A stretch of 64,000 bases of DNA from assembly GCF_006715085.1 (NCBI RefSeq), contig NZ_VFMM01000003.1:372001-436000 (forward strand), given 5' to 3'. Position numbers and translations under genes: made by a program. This document shows, piece by piece, positions 8,762 to 18,085 of this stretch; positions within the stretch are counted from its first letter, which is position 1, and each line of letters begins with the position of its first letter. The DNA is from Kribbella jejuensis. GTDB taxonomy: Bacteria; Actinomycetota; Actinomycetes; Propionibacteriales; Kribbellaceae. The notes below the pieces were generated by a model, which was not told the origin of the DNA, searched no databases, and saw only the letters and a list, made by a program, of their open reading frames with translations.

Positions 8762-9643
8762 TTACGCGGCCAGTGCCTCGCGGACGGTGCTGATCAGGAC
8801 CTGGGCCGCCGGGCCGGCATCCGGCGGGGACCAGACCGCCTGCAGCTCGCAGGGCGGCAGTGCCTCGGTGAGTGAGAGTTGCCGTACGTCGGCGAGCCGG
8901 TCGGCGACCGGCTTGGGCAGCAGGGTGAAGCCGCCGTCGGGCTCCCGGAGCCGCAGGCTGCGCAGCCCGGGCGTCGGACTCTCCCAGATCGCGAAGGTCT
9001 CGCCGGTGCTGTGCAGGGCGGCCAGGACGGCGTCGTAGTACGTCGGGGCGAGCGCGCGCGGCATGAAGCGGAAGGTCTCGCCGCGGAGGTCGGCCAGCGA
9101 CGTACGCCGGTGGCGCGCGAGCGGGTGATCCGTCGCGAGCACCACGACGTACGGCTCGTACCGCAGGACCTCGCGCTGGAATCCGTCGGGACAGGGCAGG
9201 AACCGGCCGAGGCCGACGTCGAGATCGCCTGCTCGGAGAGCTGCCTCGAGGTCACGCCCCCACAGCTCGGTGCCGACGACCTCGACTCCGGGATGGTGCT
9301 CGCGCATGGCGCTGAGGGCGGCAGGCATGTCGTCGTACGCCGCCGAGACCGTGTAGCCGACGCGGACCGTACCGAGCTCGCCTGCTGCGGCCTGGCGGGT
9401 CCGGTCGAGGAGTTGCTCGGCGTCGGAGAGCAACCGGCGGGCGAGGTCGACGAAGGTCCGGCCGGGTTCGGTCAGCCGGGTCGGGCGGCGGTGGAACAGG
9501 GCGACGCCGAGCTCGCGTTCGAGGTCGCGGATCTGCCGCGACAGCGGCGGCTGCGCGATGTGCAGCCGGAGGGCCGCGGCCTGGAAGCTGCCCTCGTCGG
9601 CGATGGCGACGACGTACCGCAGGAGGCGAAGGTCAACCGGCAT
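8762..9643 (-). CDS. LysR-family transcriptional regulator
   Basis: This 293-residue LTTR has an N-terminal winged HTH (LRLLRYVVAIADEGSFQAAA to LGVALFHRRP, about residues 4-57), followed by a substrate-binding-protein-like effector domain (about 85-290). The ATG at 9643 aligns with the usual LTTR N-terminus (MPVDLRLLRYVV), and TACCCT (9655-9650) ends 6 nt before it, implying a leaderless message. It is divergent from the SDR gene at 9754 across about 110 nt, the standard arrangement in which an LTTR controls its neighbour. The inducer is unknown. Confidence 0.9.
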   Translation of the reverse strand: MPVDLRLLRYVVAIADEGSFQAAALRLHIAQPPLSRQIRDLERELGVALFHRRPTRLTEPGRTFVDLARRLLSDAEQLLDRTRQAAAGELGTVRVGYTVSAAYDDMPAALSAMREHHPGVEVVGTELWGRDLEAALRAGDLDVGLGRFLPCPDGFQREVLRYEPYVVVLATDHPLARHRRTSLADLRGETFRFMPRALAPTYYDAVLAALHSTGETFAIWESPTPGLRSLRLREPDGGFTLLPKPVADRLADVRQLSLTEALPPCELQAVWSPPDAGPAAQVLISTVREALAA

Positions 9644-9753
9644 ACCTGCAGGGTAATTCGCCGGACCGAACAGGTCTTTGCCGCCATCGGACCGCGCTGG
9701 TGAGGATGGGACGACCATCTCCCGTATCCCCCTGGACGTCCATGGAGGACCCT

Positions 9754-10503
9754 GTGACGGCTCCGCTCGACGGCAAGGTTGCCGTGCTCACCGGCTCGAC
9801 GCGCAACCTCGGCCTGGCCACCGCTCATCGACTGGCCGAGCTCGGTGCGGACGTGGTGATCAACTACCACTCGGCGGACCGTGCGGCCGAGGCAGCCGAG
9901 GCGGAGAAGGCGATCGCGACGCACGGCCGGCGGGTGCTGGCGGTCCAGGCCGACGTGACACAGGCGGAGGGCGCGGCGGCGCTCTTCGATCGGGCTGTGG
10001 AGGCGTTCGGCCGGGTCGACATCCTCGTCAACAACGCCGGCCTGGTGGTGAAGAAGCCGATCGCGGAGACCACCGAGGAGGACTTCGACCGCGCGTTCGC
10101 GGTGAATGCGAAGGCGCCGTTCCTGACCGTGCGCGAGGCCGCGCGGCGGATCGAGGACGGCGGCCGGATCGTCAACGTGATCACCTCGATCGTCGCGTTC
10201 ACGATCCCGTACTACGGCGTGTACGCCGGCAGCAAGGGTGCTGTCGAGCATCTGACCAAGGCGGTGGCCAAGGAGCTGGGCGCCCGCGGGATCACCGCGA
10301 ACTGTGTCGCGCCGGGGCCGCTGAACACCTCCTTCTACTACCCGGTGGAGACCGACGAGTCGATCGCCGGCGCCAAGTCCCGCTCGGTCGGCAACCGCCT
10401 CGGCGAGATCCACGACGTGGTCCCGCTGATCGCGTTCCTCTGCCTGCCGGAGCAGGAGTGGATCACCGCGCAGACCATCCGGGTGAACGGCGGGATGGCG
10501 TAG
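9754..10503 (+). CDS. Short-chain dehydrogenase/reductase (FabG-like)
   Basis: This 249-residue classical SDR has the cofactor motif TGSTRNLG (13-20), NNAG (93-96) and the catalytic Ser145, Tyr157 and Lys161 (VYAGSKGAVEHL). The Asn-Tyr-His (NYHS) after the second strand suggests NADP preference. It resembles 3-oxoacyl-ACP reductase-like enzymes acting on unidentified carbonyl substrates. GTG 9754 is chosen because GGAGG (9744-9748) lies 5 nt before it; the ATG at 9742 overlaps that Shine-Dalgarno sequence and would add only four residues. It is probably controlled by the divergent LysR regulator. Confidence 0.88.
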   Translation: MTAPLDGKVAVLTGSTRNLGLATAHRLAELGADVVINYHSADRAAEAAEAEKAIATHGRRVLAVQADVTQAEGAAALFDRAVEAFGRVDILVNNAGLVVKKPIAETTEEDFDRAFAVNAKAPFLTVREAARRIEDGGRIVNVITSIVAFTIPYYGVYAGSKGAVEHLTKAVAKELGARGITANCVAPGPLNTSFYYPVETDESIAGAKSRSVGNRLGEIHDVVPLIAFLCLPEQEWITAQTIRVNGGMA

Positions 10504-10532
10504 CCGCCGGGGTAGGGCTAAGCCCCGGTCGG

Positions 10533-10550
10533 ATCGGGGGTTACCCCGAT
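10533..10550. terminator. Short hairpin after the SDR gene
   Basis: The seven-base arms ATCGGGG and CCCCGAT pair across a 4-nt loop, 30 nt after the SDR stop codon. The position fits a weak terminator; the stem is short. Confidence 0.4.
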
Positions 10551-10584
10551 TGGCGGAGCCGATCCGCGGCCGTACCTTCCTGGT

Positions 10585-10935
10585 GTGGCGACGGACGATC
10601 TGCGCAAGGACCTGCGGGCCGCGGTGGCGGCGCGGCAGGAGCTCGGCCCGGAGTACGAGGCCGAGCTCATCGACAGCTTCCTCGACAAGCTCGACCAGCG
10701 CGACGCCCAACGCCGTGCCGGCCTGCTCCCCGAACCGGTCCCCAGTCGGCCGGTGCGTCGCCATCCGGGTCGGGAGACCGACCCGGGCGGACTCGCACTG
10801 GCGATCATCTCGATCATCGCGGCGATCCCGATCACCGCGATCGCCGGCGACATGATGGGCAAGACCGGCGTCCTGATCTGCTGGCTCGGCCTGGTCGGCA
10901 TCAACTACGCCCGCGCCATGACCCACCGCCGCTAG
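10585..10935 (+). CDS. Small membrane protein of unknown function
   Basis: This protein has 116 residues: a charged N-terminal half that could form a helix (DLRKDLRAAVAARQELG, then DSFLDKLDQRDAQRR), a proline/arginine linker, and a C-terminal hydrophobic hairpin of two helices (about 70-108). Proteins of this layout, with a coiled head and a two-helix membrane anchor, are common and uncharacterised in actinobacteria. TACCTT (10573-10578) ends 6 nt before the GTG, supporting a leaderless start. Its TAG stop interlocks with the TAG of the convergent downstream gene in a CTAG palindrome. Confidence 0.7.
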   Translation: MATDDLRKDLRAAVAARQELGPEYEAELIDSFLDKLDQRDAQRRAGLLPEPVPSRPVRRHPGRETDPGGLALAIISIIAAIPITAIAGDMMGKTGVLICWLGLVGINYARAMTHRR

Positions 10936-11828
10936 CCGACCGGGATCTGCCGGCCCTGGGCATCGAAGGCTCGGACCTCGGTCTTCAGACGCTGGCCGAC
11001 CTTGAACTTCCCGTGCGCCTGGACCTCGACGTAGGCGAAGCCGCCGTCCACGACGCCGCCCGTCCACGGTCCAGATTTGCCGTCCAGCAGGTACCGCGCC
11101 TCGACCTTGGCAACGTCCGGACGGGCCCGGTAGAGCCGCCACGCCTGCAGGGTGGTGAGGTCGTCGGTGAAGTCGCCGTCCGCGCTGCCGAGCGCCACCA
11201 AACCGCGCTGCGCCGTGGGCTGGGCCCGCCAGGCCTTGTCCTCGATCCGTCCGACCGTGCCGATCGCGCCGAGCTTGCCACTCGGTGGCGTCCGCGTGAG
11301 GCAGTAGCGGTAACCGAGCTTGGCAGTGGAGGGCGCCCCACCCTGCCCTGGCATGCGGCGGCCACGGGTCGCGGTGGGCGGCGGAGCGGAGGGCGGCGGA
11401 GCGGTCGACGTCTTCGTGTCGAGCGCCAGTCCCACCAGCGCGCTGCTGTCCTTGGTGATTCCCCGGACGTGACGGCTCCAGACGAGCTCGGCGGGACCCG
11501 CCTCGCCGGGAAACTGGCATTCCGCGATGACCTTGGTCAGGTCGCCCTTCGCCACTGCGCCGAGATCGACGCCGACCTTGGCTTCCGGCGACGCGAGCGA
11601 CGTACCGGCCACGCCGGGCGCGCCGGTGCCGTCGGGTGACTTCTGGGTGACGACCAGCGTGCCGGCGACCACGGCTCCGACGGTGGCGACACCGACCATC
11701 GGGGCGAGCCAGTGCCGGGCCGGGTGGTGGGTGACCGACCGGGTCCGCTCCATCAGCCGGCTGCGCATCCGGGAGCGCTCGGCGGCGCTCAGTGGTGGGA
11801 CACGCGGTGGTTCGAGATCGGTGGTCAT
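10932..11828 (-). CDS. Single-pass membrane protein, probable partner of the adjacent sigma factor
   Basis: This 298-residue protein has a short cytoplasmic segment (1-40), one transmembrane helix (about 41-62) and a roughly 235-residue extracytoplasmic domain with a proline-rich stretch near the middle. Its ATG overlaps the sigma gene stop in ATGA, so the two are coupled. Position and topology suggest an anti-sigma or signal-receiving role, but no zinc-anti-sigma HxxxCxxC motif is visible, so this is inference. The C-terminus (VRAFDAQGRQIPVG) resembles that of the membrane protein paired with the second sigma factor at 41879-43282. Confidence 0.65.
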   Translation of the reverse strand: MTTDLEPPRVPPLSAAERSRMRSRLMERTRSVTHHPARHWLAPMVGVATVGAVVAGTLVVTQKSPDGTGAPGVAGTSLASPEAKVGVDLGAVAKGDLTKVIAECQFPGEAGPAELVWSRHVRGITKDSSALVGLALDTKTSTAPPPSAPPPTATRGRRMPGQGGAPSTAKLGYRYCLTRTPPSGKLGAIGTVGRIEDKAWRAQPTAQRGLVALGSADGDFTDDLTTLQAWRLYRARPDVAKVEARYLLDGKSGPWTGGVVDGGFAYVEVQAHGKFKVGQRLKTEVRAFDAQGRQIPVG

Positions 11829-12517
11829 GAGAGCTCCTCGGTGAGGGCGACCCGGGTGAGCAGGTCGGGGAAACGCTGACGGGTGCGGTGCAGCCGGGCC
11901 TTGACCGTCCCGATCGGTACGCCGAGGGCTTCCGCCGCCTCGGCTGTGGTCAGCCCGGACCAGACGACGAGCTCGAGCGTCTCGCGTTCGTGCCGGGGAA
12001 GTTTCCCGACGGCGCGACGGATCGCCGACATCCGCAACTCGTCGTCGACGCGGCGGGCGACGTCCGACGCGTGGTCGGGCGCATGGCCGGATGCATGGTC
12101 GGGTGCATGGCCGGGCGAATGCACGTCTGCGGGCGGCGGGCCGGGCAGCCGGGCGAGCGCGTTCCGCAGCCGGCCCGCCGCCCGGGCCAGGGTCCGGCAC
12201 TCGTTGCCGGCCACCACGAGCAGCCAGCCGCGGGCGCTCGGTGCGGTCAGTGGACCCGGAGGGTTGCGCTCGAACCGCCGCCAGGTGCTCAGGAACGTCG
12301 CCTGGACCACGTCGTCGGCGGTGCTCCAGGAGGCGGTCCGGCGGAACGCGAACGCCCGGACGTCGTCGGCGTACCGGTCGAACAGCTCGCCGAGGGCGAA
12401 TTGGTCACCTGTGCGCAATCGCTCCCACAGCTCCTGGTCCGAGCCGTCGATCGGATCCGAACCACGCCCCGCGGATCCCATCGACGGCTCCGTATCGTCA
12501 GTCAGGGTGATCTTCAC
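11825..12517 (-). CDS. ECF/SigE-like RNA polymerase sigma factor
   Basis: This 230-residue sigma-70 factor has region 2 (about 31-105: FDRYADDVRAFAFRR, then DDVVQATFLSTWRRF) and region 4 (about 165-222: LPRHERETLELVVWSGLTTA and the HTH EALGVPIGTVKARLHRTR). The linker between them is unusually long and contains the peptide HAPDHAS twice, encoded by a tandem DNA repeat. It starts at GTG 12517; an in-frame ATG at 12481 is an alternative. It forms an operon with the following membrane protein. Its regulon is unknown. Confidence 0.87.
   Translation of the reverse strand: MKITLTDDTEPSMGSAGRGSDPIDGSDQELWERLRTGDQFALGELFDRYADDVRAFAFRRTASWSTADDVVQATFLSTWRRFERNPPGPLTAPSARGWLLVVAGNECRTLARAAGRLRNALARLPGPPPADVHSPGHAPDHASGHAPDHASDVARRVDDELRMSAIRRAVGKLPRHERETLELVVWSGLTTAEAAEALGVPIGTVKARLHRTRQRFPDLLTRVALTEELS
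12069..12116. repeat. Four copies of a 12-bp tandem repeat inside the sigma factor gene
   Basis: The unit GCATGGYCGGRT (plus-strand reading) occurs at 12069, 12081, 12093 and 12105 with few substitutions. It encodes the His-Ala-Pro-Asp/His-Ala-Ser/Gly alternation in the interdomain linker. Twelve bases equal four codons, so copy-number change would stay in frame. Confidence 0.85.
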
Positions 12518-12553
12518 ATCAGCTAGTGACCGCTCGCAGGCCCGATGGTTGCA

Positions 12554-13780
12554 TCACAGGGCGGTGATGATCTGCGCGAGTCCGGATTCCACGTCGCCTG
12601 GCAGGTCGAGGAGCAGGCCGCGGTGGACGCCGTACCAGGGGGAGAGGCGCGCCCAGTCCTTCGAGCGCTTGATCAGGTCCGGGCTCGGGCGGTAGACCTC
12701 GCGCACGCCGGCGGCGACGGGTTCCGGTGCGCCGTTGAGCGGCCAGCAGAGGTCGAGGGCCGGATCGCCGATGACCGCGTCGGTCCAGTCGATGATGCCG
12801 GTGATCCGGCCGTCCTGCATCAGGATGTGGTCCGGGCCGAAGTCGCAATGGATCAGGGAGGTCCGGACCAGCGCCACCCGATCGAGGAGGTCCAGGGCCT
12901 TGCCGTGTAGCTCGGCCGGCAGCAGCGGCACGATCTGGGTGCGGAACTCGGCGAGAGTGGCCGTCTTCTCGGCCGTAGCGGTCGCTGCGTCGAGTGCGCC
13001 GTACCTGACGGCCTCCGCAGAGTCGACGGCGTGCAAGGCCTTCAGAAAGCCGCCCAGCGCTCGTCCGGTTTCCTCGTCGCCGTCGGTGAACGGTTGTCCG
13101 GGAAGCCTCAGGTGACGTACGCCGTCCGCTGTCCGCTCGGGCACCGGGATCGGCAGGGGTAGCTGCGGAGCGAGCCAGGGGAGGAGGGTGGCCTCGGCGA
13201 GCAACCGCGGACGGACCTCTGGCCGACGCGGTGCGCGATGGATCCACGGGCCTTCGATCCACGCGCGGCTGTCCCATCCCTCGTCGATCGCCAGGCTCCG
13301 GACCCAGTCGCCGAGCAGCCCCACGCTGTCCGGCATGAACGACCACTCGTCGAACTTCGCCACCAGGTCCGCGGGCGACATCCACGCGCCCCACTCGACC
13401 TCCTCGGGCTGGTGCCGGACCGGGCCGTCCCAGACGCAGGTGTAGAGATACGCGTGGTACTGCGTGTTCTCGTCCGCGTAGTCGCCCTCCGGCAACCGGG
13501 TCAGCTCCACACCGGCGATCCCGAGTTCCTCCTCGAGCTCCCGTACGACGGCGTGGAACGGGTCCTCACCCGCCGCCACCACACCGCCCGCGGCGAAGTC
13601 GTACCGGCCCGGATAGACGTCCTTGGTCGACGTACGACGATGCACGTAGATGTCACCGGCCGGATTCCGGACGACCACGCCGGTCGCCGAGTGCCGCAGG
13701 TTGTCGCGCCGCATGACAGATCGCGGTACCGACCCGGTGACCTGGTTGTGCTCGTCCAGAATCGCCACCAGCTCGTCCAT
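12554..13780 (-). CDS. Nudix hydrolase fused to an APH-type kinase domain
   Basis: This 408-residue protein holds two enzymes. Residues 1-165 form a YfcD-like Nudix hydrolase with a complete Nudix box (66-88; G-x5-E-x7-REL-x-EE-x-GI). Residues 175-405 form an aminoglycoside phosphotransferase-like kinase with the catalytic loop HCDFGPDH (311-318) and the metal-binding IIDW (329-332). Both catalytic motifs look intact. The Nudix part would cleave a nucleoside-diphosphate-type substrate and the kinase part would phosphorylate a small hydroxylated molecule; whether the two act in sequence is unknown. The ATG at 13780 gives [10 protein letters not shown], the usual start of this Nudix subgroup. 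It is divergent from dop. Confidence 0.85.
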   Translation of the reverse strand: MDELVAILDEHNQVTGSVPRSVMRRDNLRHSATGVVVRNPAGDIYVHRRTSTKDVYPGRYDFAAGGVVAAGEDPFHAVVRELEEELGIAGVELTRLPEGDYADENTQYHAYLYTCVWDGPVRHQPEEVEWGAWMSPADLVAKFDEWSFMPDSVGLLGDWVRSLAIDEGWDSRAWIEGPWIHRAPRRPEVRPRLLAEATLLPWLAPQLPLPIPVPERTADGVRHLRLPGQPFTDGDEETGRALGGFLKALHAVDSAEAVRYGALDAATATAEKTATLAEFRTQIVPLLPAELHGKALDLLDRVALVRTSLIHCDFGPDHILMQDGRITGIIDWTDAVIGDPALDLCWPLNGAPEPVAAGVREVYRPSPDLIKRSKDWARLSPWYGVHRGLLLDLPGDVESGLAQIITAL

Positions 13781-13853
13781 CCGGGCAGTCTCACATGTAA
13801 CCCTGTGGACACAGCAACCACTTTCGTCGGCGGTACCGCGTAGGCTCGGACGC

Positions 13854-15374
13854 ATGAGTGTTCGGCGGATCATGGGTACCGAGACCGAGTTCGGCATCTC
13901 GGTACCGGGCCAGCCCGGGGCCAACCCGATGCTGACCTCGAGCCAGGTGGTGAACGGCTACGCGCAGACGCAGCCACTCGCGCGCAAGACCCGGTGGGAC
14001 TTCGACGAGGAGCATCCACTGCGGGACGCCCGCGGGTTCGACCTGAGCCGGGAGGTGGCGGACTCCAGCCAGCTCACCGACGAGGAGACCGGCCTGGCGA
14101 ACGTGATCCTCACCAACGGCGCCCGGTTGTACGTCGACCACGCCCACCCGGAGTACTCGGCACCCGAGACCACCAACCCGCGGGACGCGGTGGTCTGGGA
14201 CAAGGCCGGCGAGCTGGTGATCATGGAAGGCGCGCGGCAGGCGCGGGTGATCCCGGGTGCGCCGCAGCTGAACCTCTACAAGAACAACGTCGACAACAAA
14301 GGCGCGTCGTACGGCGCCCACGAGAACTACCTGATGCGCCGGTCCACGCCGTTCGCGTCGATCGTGCGGCACCTGACGCCGTTCTTCGTCAGCCGCCAGG
14401 TGGTGACCGGGGCCGGCCGGGTCGGGATCGGCCAGGACGGCGCCACCCACGGGTTCCAGATCAGCCAGCGCGCGGACTACTTCGAGGTCGAGGTCGGCCT
14501 GGAGACGACGCTGAAGCGGCCGATCATCAACACCCGCGACGAGCCGCACGCGAACCCGGACCGGTACCGGCGGCTGCACGTGATCATCGGCGACGCGAAC
14601 CTGTCCGAGATCTCGACGTACCTCAAGGTCGGGACGACCTCGCTGGTGCTGGCGATGATCGAGGACGGCTGGCTGACCGACGACCTGGGCGTCGACCGTC
14701 CGGTGACCGCGCTGCACGAGGTCAGCCACGACCCGTCCTGCACGCATCTGCTGACGCTCAAGGACGGGCGCAAGATCACCGCCGTCCAGCTCCAGACGGA
14801 GTACCTCGAGCAGGCCCGGAAGTACGTCGAGGACAAGTACGGCGACGATGCGGACCGGCAGACGAAGGACGTGCTGCACCGCTGGGAGCAGATCCTCGAC
14901 CAGCTCGCGCTGGACCCGATGAAGCTGTCGGACCAGCTGGACTGGGTGGCGAAGTACAAACTGCTCCAGTCCTACCGCGACCGCGACGGCCTGGACTGGG
15001 ACGACCCCAAGCTGCACCTGGTCGACCTGCAGTACGCCGATCTCCGTCCGGACAAGGGCCTGTATTACAAGTTGGTGAAGTCGGGCCGGATGCAGCGGGT
15101 CGTCACCGACGAGGAGATCCGGATGGCGGTCGCGCACCCGCCGACCGACACCCGGGCGTACTTCCGCGGCCGCTGCATGCAGCAGTACGCGCCGCAGGTC
15201 GCGGCCGCCTCCTGGGACTCGGTGATCTTCGATCTGCCGGGCAAGGAGTCGCTGCAGCGGATCCCGACGCTCGATCCGTTGCGGGGCACGAAAGCGCACG
15301 TCGGCGCACTTCTTGACCAATGCGACACCGCCAGTGACCTGGTTCGCACCATTACTGGGGGTGCGGCCGGGTAG
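13854..15374 (+). CDS. dop: Pup deamidase/depupylase Dop
   Basis: This 506-residue enzyme has a carboxylate-amine ligase fold and acts in the pupylation pathway. Family enzymes deamidate the C-terminal Gln of Pup and remove Pup from substrates. The N-terminal [14 protein letters not shown] holds the catalytic metal-binding Glu region, followed by the long Dop-specific loop (about 38-80) that distinguishes it from the ligase PafA. The ATG at 13854 is preceded by TAGGCT (13841-13846) ending 7 nt upstream, so translation is probably leaderless. pup follows 57 nt later. Because Pup here already ends in Glu, only the depupylase activity should be needed. Confidence 0.95.
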   Translation: MSVRRIMGTETEFGISVPGQPGANPMLTSSQVVNGYAQTQPLARKTRWDFDEEHPLRDARGFDLSREVADSSQLTDEETGLANVILTNGARLYVDHAHPEYSAPETTNPRDAVVWDKAGELVIMEGARQARVIPGAPQLNLYKNNVDNKGASYGAHENYLMRRSTPFASIVRHLTPFFVSRQVVTGAGRVGIGQDGATHGFQISQRADYFEVEVGLETTLKRPIINTRDEPHANPDRYRRLHVIIGDANLSEISTYLKVGTTSLVLAMIEDGWLTDDLGVDRPVTALHEVSHDPSCTHLLTLKDGRKITAVQLQTEYLEQARKYVEDKYGDDADRQTKDVLHRWEQILDQLALDPMKLSDQLDWVAKYKLLQSYRDRDGLDWDDPKLHLVDLQYADLRPDKGLYYKLVKSGRMQRVVTDEEIRMAVAHPPTDTRAYFRGRCMQQYAPQVAAASWDSVIFDLPGKESLQRIPTLDPLRGTKAHVGALLDQCDTASDLVRTITGGAAG

Positions 15375-15431
15375 GGTCGCTACTGAAGGCCGATTTGGGC
15401 GGTCTTCCCAGCGGTTCTAGGAGGTGGCCAC

Positions 15432-15641
15432 ATGGCGAAGGACGGCGGTCAGCAGCACAAGCAGCCGAAGCGTTCGTCGACCGAGGAAGAGGTCGAGCAG
15501 GTCGAGGCGTCCGAGGACGTCCAGGAACGCAAAGAACGGCTCGACGAGGACGTCGACTCGATCCTGGACGAGATCGACGAGGTGCTCGAGGAGAACGCCG
15601 AGGAGTTCGTCCGCGGATTCGTGCAAAAGGGTGGGGAGTGA
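15432..15641 (+). CDS. pup: Prokaryotic ubiquitin-like protein Pup, encoded with C-terminal Glu
   Basis: This is a 69-residue, mostly disordered acidic protein that is attached through its C-terminal Glu to lysines of target proteins, marking them for the proteasome. It has the typical [12 protein letters not shown] head and the [18 protein letters not shown] helix that binds ARC. The last residues are QKGGE followed by TGA, so the mature Glu form is encoded directly instead of the GGQ precursor found in mycobacteria. A strong AGGAGGT (15419-15425) lies 6 nt before the ATG. prcB begins within its stop codon. Confidence 0.97.
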   Translation: MAKDGGQQHKQPKRSSTEEEVEQVEASEDVQERKERLDEDVDSILDEIDEVLEENAEEFVRGFVQKGGE

Positions 15642-16492
15642 ACCGCTCGATGACATCTGATGCCTCCGGCCGGCTGCCGGAAGCCTTCCTGACCCCGGGC
15701 GGCTCGTCGTTCATGGACTTCCTGGCCGGGCACGCGCCCGACCTGCTGCCCGGACGACGGTCGCTCGGTCAGGGTGACCTGTCCAGTGAAGTCCCGCACG
15801 GCACGACGATCGTGGCCGCCACCTTCCCCGGTGGCGTGATCATGGCCGGCGACCGGCGGGCCACGATGGGCAACATCATCGCCCAGCGTGACATCGAGAA
15901 GGTGTTCCCGGCCGACGAGTACTCGGCGGTCGCCTTCGCCGGCTCGGCCGGTTTCGGGATCGAGATGGTCCGGCTGTTCCAGGTCGAACTGGAGCACTAC
16001 GAGAAGCTCGAGGGCGCGACGCTGAGCCTGGACGGCAAGGCGAACCGGCTCAGCGCGCTGATCCGGGGCAACCTGCCGATGGCGATGCAGGGCCTCACCG
16101 TGGTGCCGCTGTTCGCGGGGTACGACGAGGACATCAAGGGCGGCCGGATCTTCTCCTACGACCCGACCGGCGGGCGGTACGAGGAGACCCACTTCTACAG
16201 TGTCGGTTCGGGCTCGCTGTTCGCCCGCGGCGCGCTGAAGAAGCTCTACCGCGAGGACCTGTCCGAGACCGACTGCGTGACGGTGGCGATCCAGTCCCTG
16301 ATCGACGCCGCCGACGACGACTCGGCGACCGGTGGCCCGGACATGCTGCGGCGGATCTTCCCGGTGGTCGGCGTGGTCACCGCGGACGGTTACCGGCGGC
16401 TGCCCGAGGACGAGGTCGCGGCGCTCGTCGACGCGGCCTGGGAGCAGCGGCACCGGCGTCCCGACGGTCCGGCCGCCCCCTCGCTGACCTGA
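15638..16492 (+). CDS. prcB: Proteasome beta subunit PrcB
   Basis: This 284-residue precursor is the catalytic subunit of the 20S core. Self-cleavage at Gly55/Thr56 ([10 protein letters not shown]) removes a 55-residue propeptide and exposes the N-terminal threonine nucleophile. Conserved [14 protein letters not shown] and [15 protein letters not shown] segments follow. GTG 15638 overlaps the pup TGA (GTGA), giving translational coupling. The ATG at 15650 is an alternative start that would shorten the propeptide by four residues. It forms an operon with pup and prcA. Confidence 0.96.
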   Translation: MNRSMTSDASGRLPEAFLTPGGSSFMDFLAGHAPDLLPGRRSLGQGDLSSEVPHGTTIVAATFPGGVIMAGDRRATMGNIIAQRDIEKVFPADEYSAVAFAGSAGFGIEMVRLFQVELEHYEKLEGATLSLDGKANRLSALIRGNLPMAMQGLTVVPLFAGYDEDIKGGRIFSYDPTGGRYEETHFYSVGSGSLFARGALKKLYREDLSETDCVTVAIQSLIDAADDDSATGGPDMLRRIFPVVGVVTADGYRRLPEDEVAALVDAAWEQRHRRPDGPAAPSLT

Positions 16493-16517
16493 TCACCCCG
16501 AACTGACAGAGGACTCG

Positions 16518-17369
16518 ATGAGCGTTCCCTTCTACGTCTCGCCCGAGCAGCTGATGCGGGACCGGGCGGACTTCGCCCGGAAAGGCATCGCCAAGGGCCG
16601 CAGCGCGATCGCGCTGCAATATGCCGACGGCATCCTGTTCGTCGCGGAGAACCGGTCACCCGCACTGCACAAGGTGGCCGAGATCTACGACCGGATGGCC
16701 TTCGCCGCCGTCGGCCGGTACAACGAGTTCGAGAACCTGCGGATCGCCGGCGTCCGGCTCGCCGACATGCGCGGGTACTCGTACGACCGTCGTGATGTCA
16801 CCGGCCGTGCGCTCGCCAACGCGTACGCGCAGACCCTCGGCGCGATCTTCTCCTCCGGTGGCGAGAAGCCGCTCGAGGTGGAGATCCTGGTCGCCGAGAT
16901 CGGCAACAGCGCGGCCGACGACCAGATCTACCGGCTCACGTACGACGGCTCGATCGCCGACGTCCGTGGGTACGCCGTGATGGGCGGCCCGGCGGAACAG
17001 GTCGCGGACTACATCGGCGAGCACTACCGCGACGGCATCTCACTGGCCGGCGCGCTGCGGCTCGCGGTGGACGCGCTCAGCCACGACGGCACCGAGGTCC
17101 GCGAACTCACTCCGGACCAGCTCGAGGTCGCGGTCCTGGACCGCACCCGCACCCAGGTCCGCAAGTTCAAGCGGATCACCGAGGAGACGGTCGCGCGGAT
17201 CCTGTCCGAGTCGCAGCCCGACACCTCGGAAGGCCCCGGCTCCGGGGACACCGCGGCCAAGCCCGAGGACACGACCTCACCGGCCGGTGAAACGACGGCG
17301 CCCCAGCCGGACGCCGACGACGCACCGGTGGCCCCACCGGAAGACCCCGTAGACGACCGTCCACTGTGA
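16518..17369 (+). CDS. prcA: Proteasome alpha subunit PrcA
   Basis: This 283-residue alpha subunit forms the outer rings of the 20S core and the gate opened by ARC. The N-terminal [20 protein letters not shown] is the gating segment, followed by the alpha-subunit core ([19 protein letters not shown], then [20 protein letters not shown]). A low-complexity Pro/Glu/Asp-rich tail (about 240-283) extends past the fold, as in other actinobacterial PrcA proteins. A GAGGA lies upstream of the ATG. Its stop overlaps the GTG of the following Nudix gene. Confidence 0.96.
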   Translation: MSVPFYVSPEQLMRDRADFARKGIAKGRSAIALQYADGILFVAENRSPALHKVAEIYDRMAFAAVGRYNEFENLRIAGVRLADMRGYSYDRRDVTGRALANAYAQTLGAIFSSGGEKPLEVEILVAEIGNSAADDQIYRLTYDGSIADVRGYAVMGGPAEQVADYIGEHYRDGISLAGALRLAVDALSHDGTEVRELTPDQLEVAVLDRTRTQVRKFKRITEETVARILSESQPDTSEGPGSGDTAAKPEDTTSPAGETTAPQPDADDAPVAPPEDPVDDRPL

Positions 17370-18043
17370 CGGATCAGTCCGAGTACTCAGCCGTCACCGA
17401 CCACGTGGCGGCTGAGTCGTCTCCGGGGCCCTCGACACCACGCGAGCCGGCGGGGCGCACCGAGCAACCGGACGCCGTGCCTGCCGACGGCAGGCCGGTT
17501 GATCCGGCCCCGTGGGAGTTGCTGGGGGAGGAGCTGGGGTTCGAGCGATTCCTGTCCGTGCGTCTGCGGCGGTACCGGATGCCCGACGGGCGCGAGGTCG
17601 AGTGGGACGTGTTCGGCCGTGAGGCCGGGATCAACGCCGGGGTAACCGTGCTGCCGCTGACGCCGGAGGGGCGGATCGTGACGGTTCGGATGTTCCGGGC
17701 CGGGCCGGACGCGGTGGTGACGAACCTTCCGGGCGGTCTCGTCGAGCCGGGGGAGGACGTCGCGGTGGCGGGGGCGCGGGAGCTCGAGGAGGAGACCGGG
17801 TACACCTGCGAGACGCTCGACGTGGTCGGCTGGCAGTGGTCGGGCGCGTCCTCGACGTTCCGTAAGTACGTCGCGATCGCCCGCGGCTGCCGCCCCGACG
17901 GCAAGCAGCAACTCGACGAGGCCGAGGACTGCGTCCCGGTCGAACTCACCGTCGACGCCTTCCGCGCCGAACTCCGCAACCCCGGCGCGATGACCGGCAT
18001 CGACGCCGCCTACCTCGCCCTCGACCACGCCGGCCTCCTCTGA
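17366..18043 (+). CDS. Nudix hydrolase, ADP-ribose pyrophosphatase-like
   Basis: This 225-residue protein has a disordered, proline-rich N-terminal extension (about 1-45) before the Nudix fold. The Nudix box lies at 124-146 (GLVEPGE, then RELEEETGY), and the upstream [10 protein letters not shown] context is typical of ADP-sugar pyrophosphatases. It probably hydrolyses ADP-ribose or another nucleotide sugar. It begins at a GTG overlapping the prcA stop codon (GTGA) and so belongs to the pup-prcBA transcript, but a functional link with the proteasome is not established. Confidence 0.85.
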   Translation: MTDQSEYSAVTDHVAAESSPGPSTPREPAGRTEQPDAVPADGRPVDPAPWELLGEELGFERFLSVRLRRYRMPDGREVEWDVFGREAGINAGVTVLPLTPEGRIVTVRMFRAGPDAVVTNLPGGLVEPGEDVAVAGARELEEETGYTCETLDVVGWQWSGASSTFRKYVAIARGCRPDGKQQLDEAEDCVPVELTVDAFRAELRNPGAMTGIDAAYLALDHAGLL

Positions 18044-18085
18044 CCGCCAGCTCGACGGCACGTACACCCCCGCCGCGGCGTTCGC

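Noticed and set aside
12554-13924. A longer start for the Nudix-kinase gene at 13924
   Set aside because: The extra 48 codons lie across the dop promoter and start codon region, and the family N-terminus begins at 13780.
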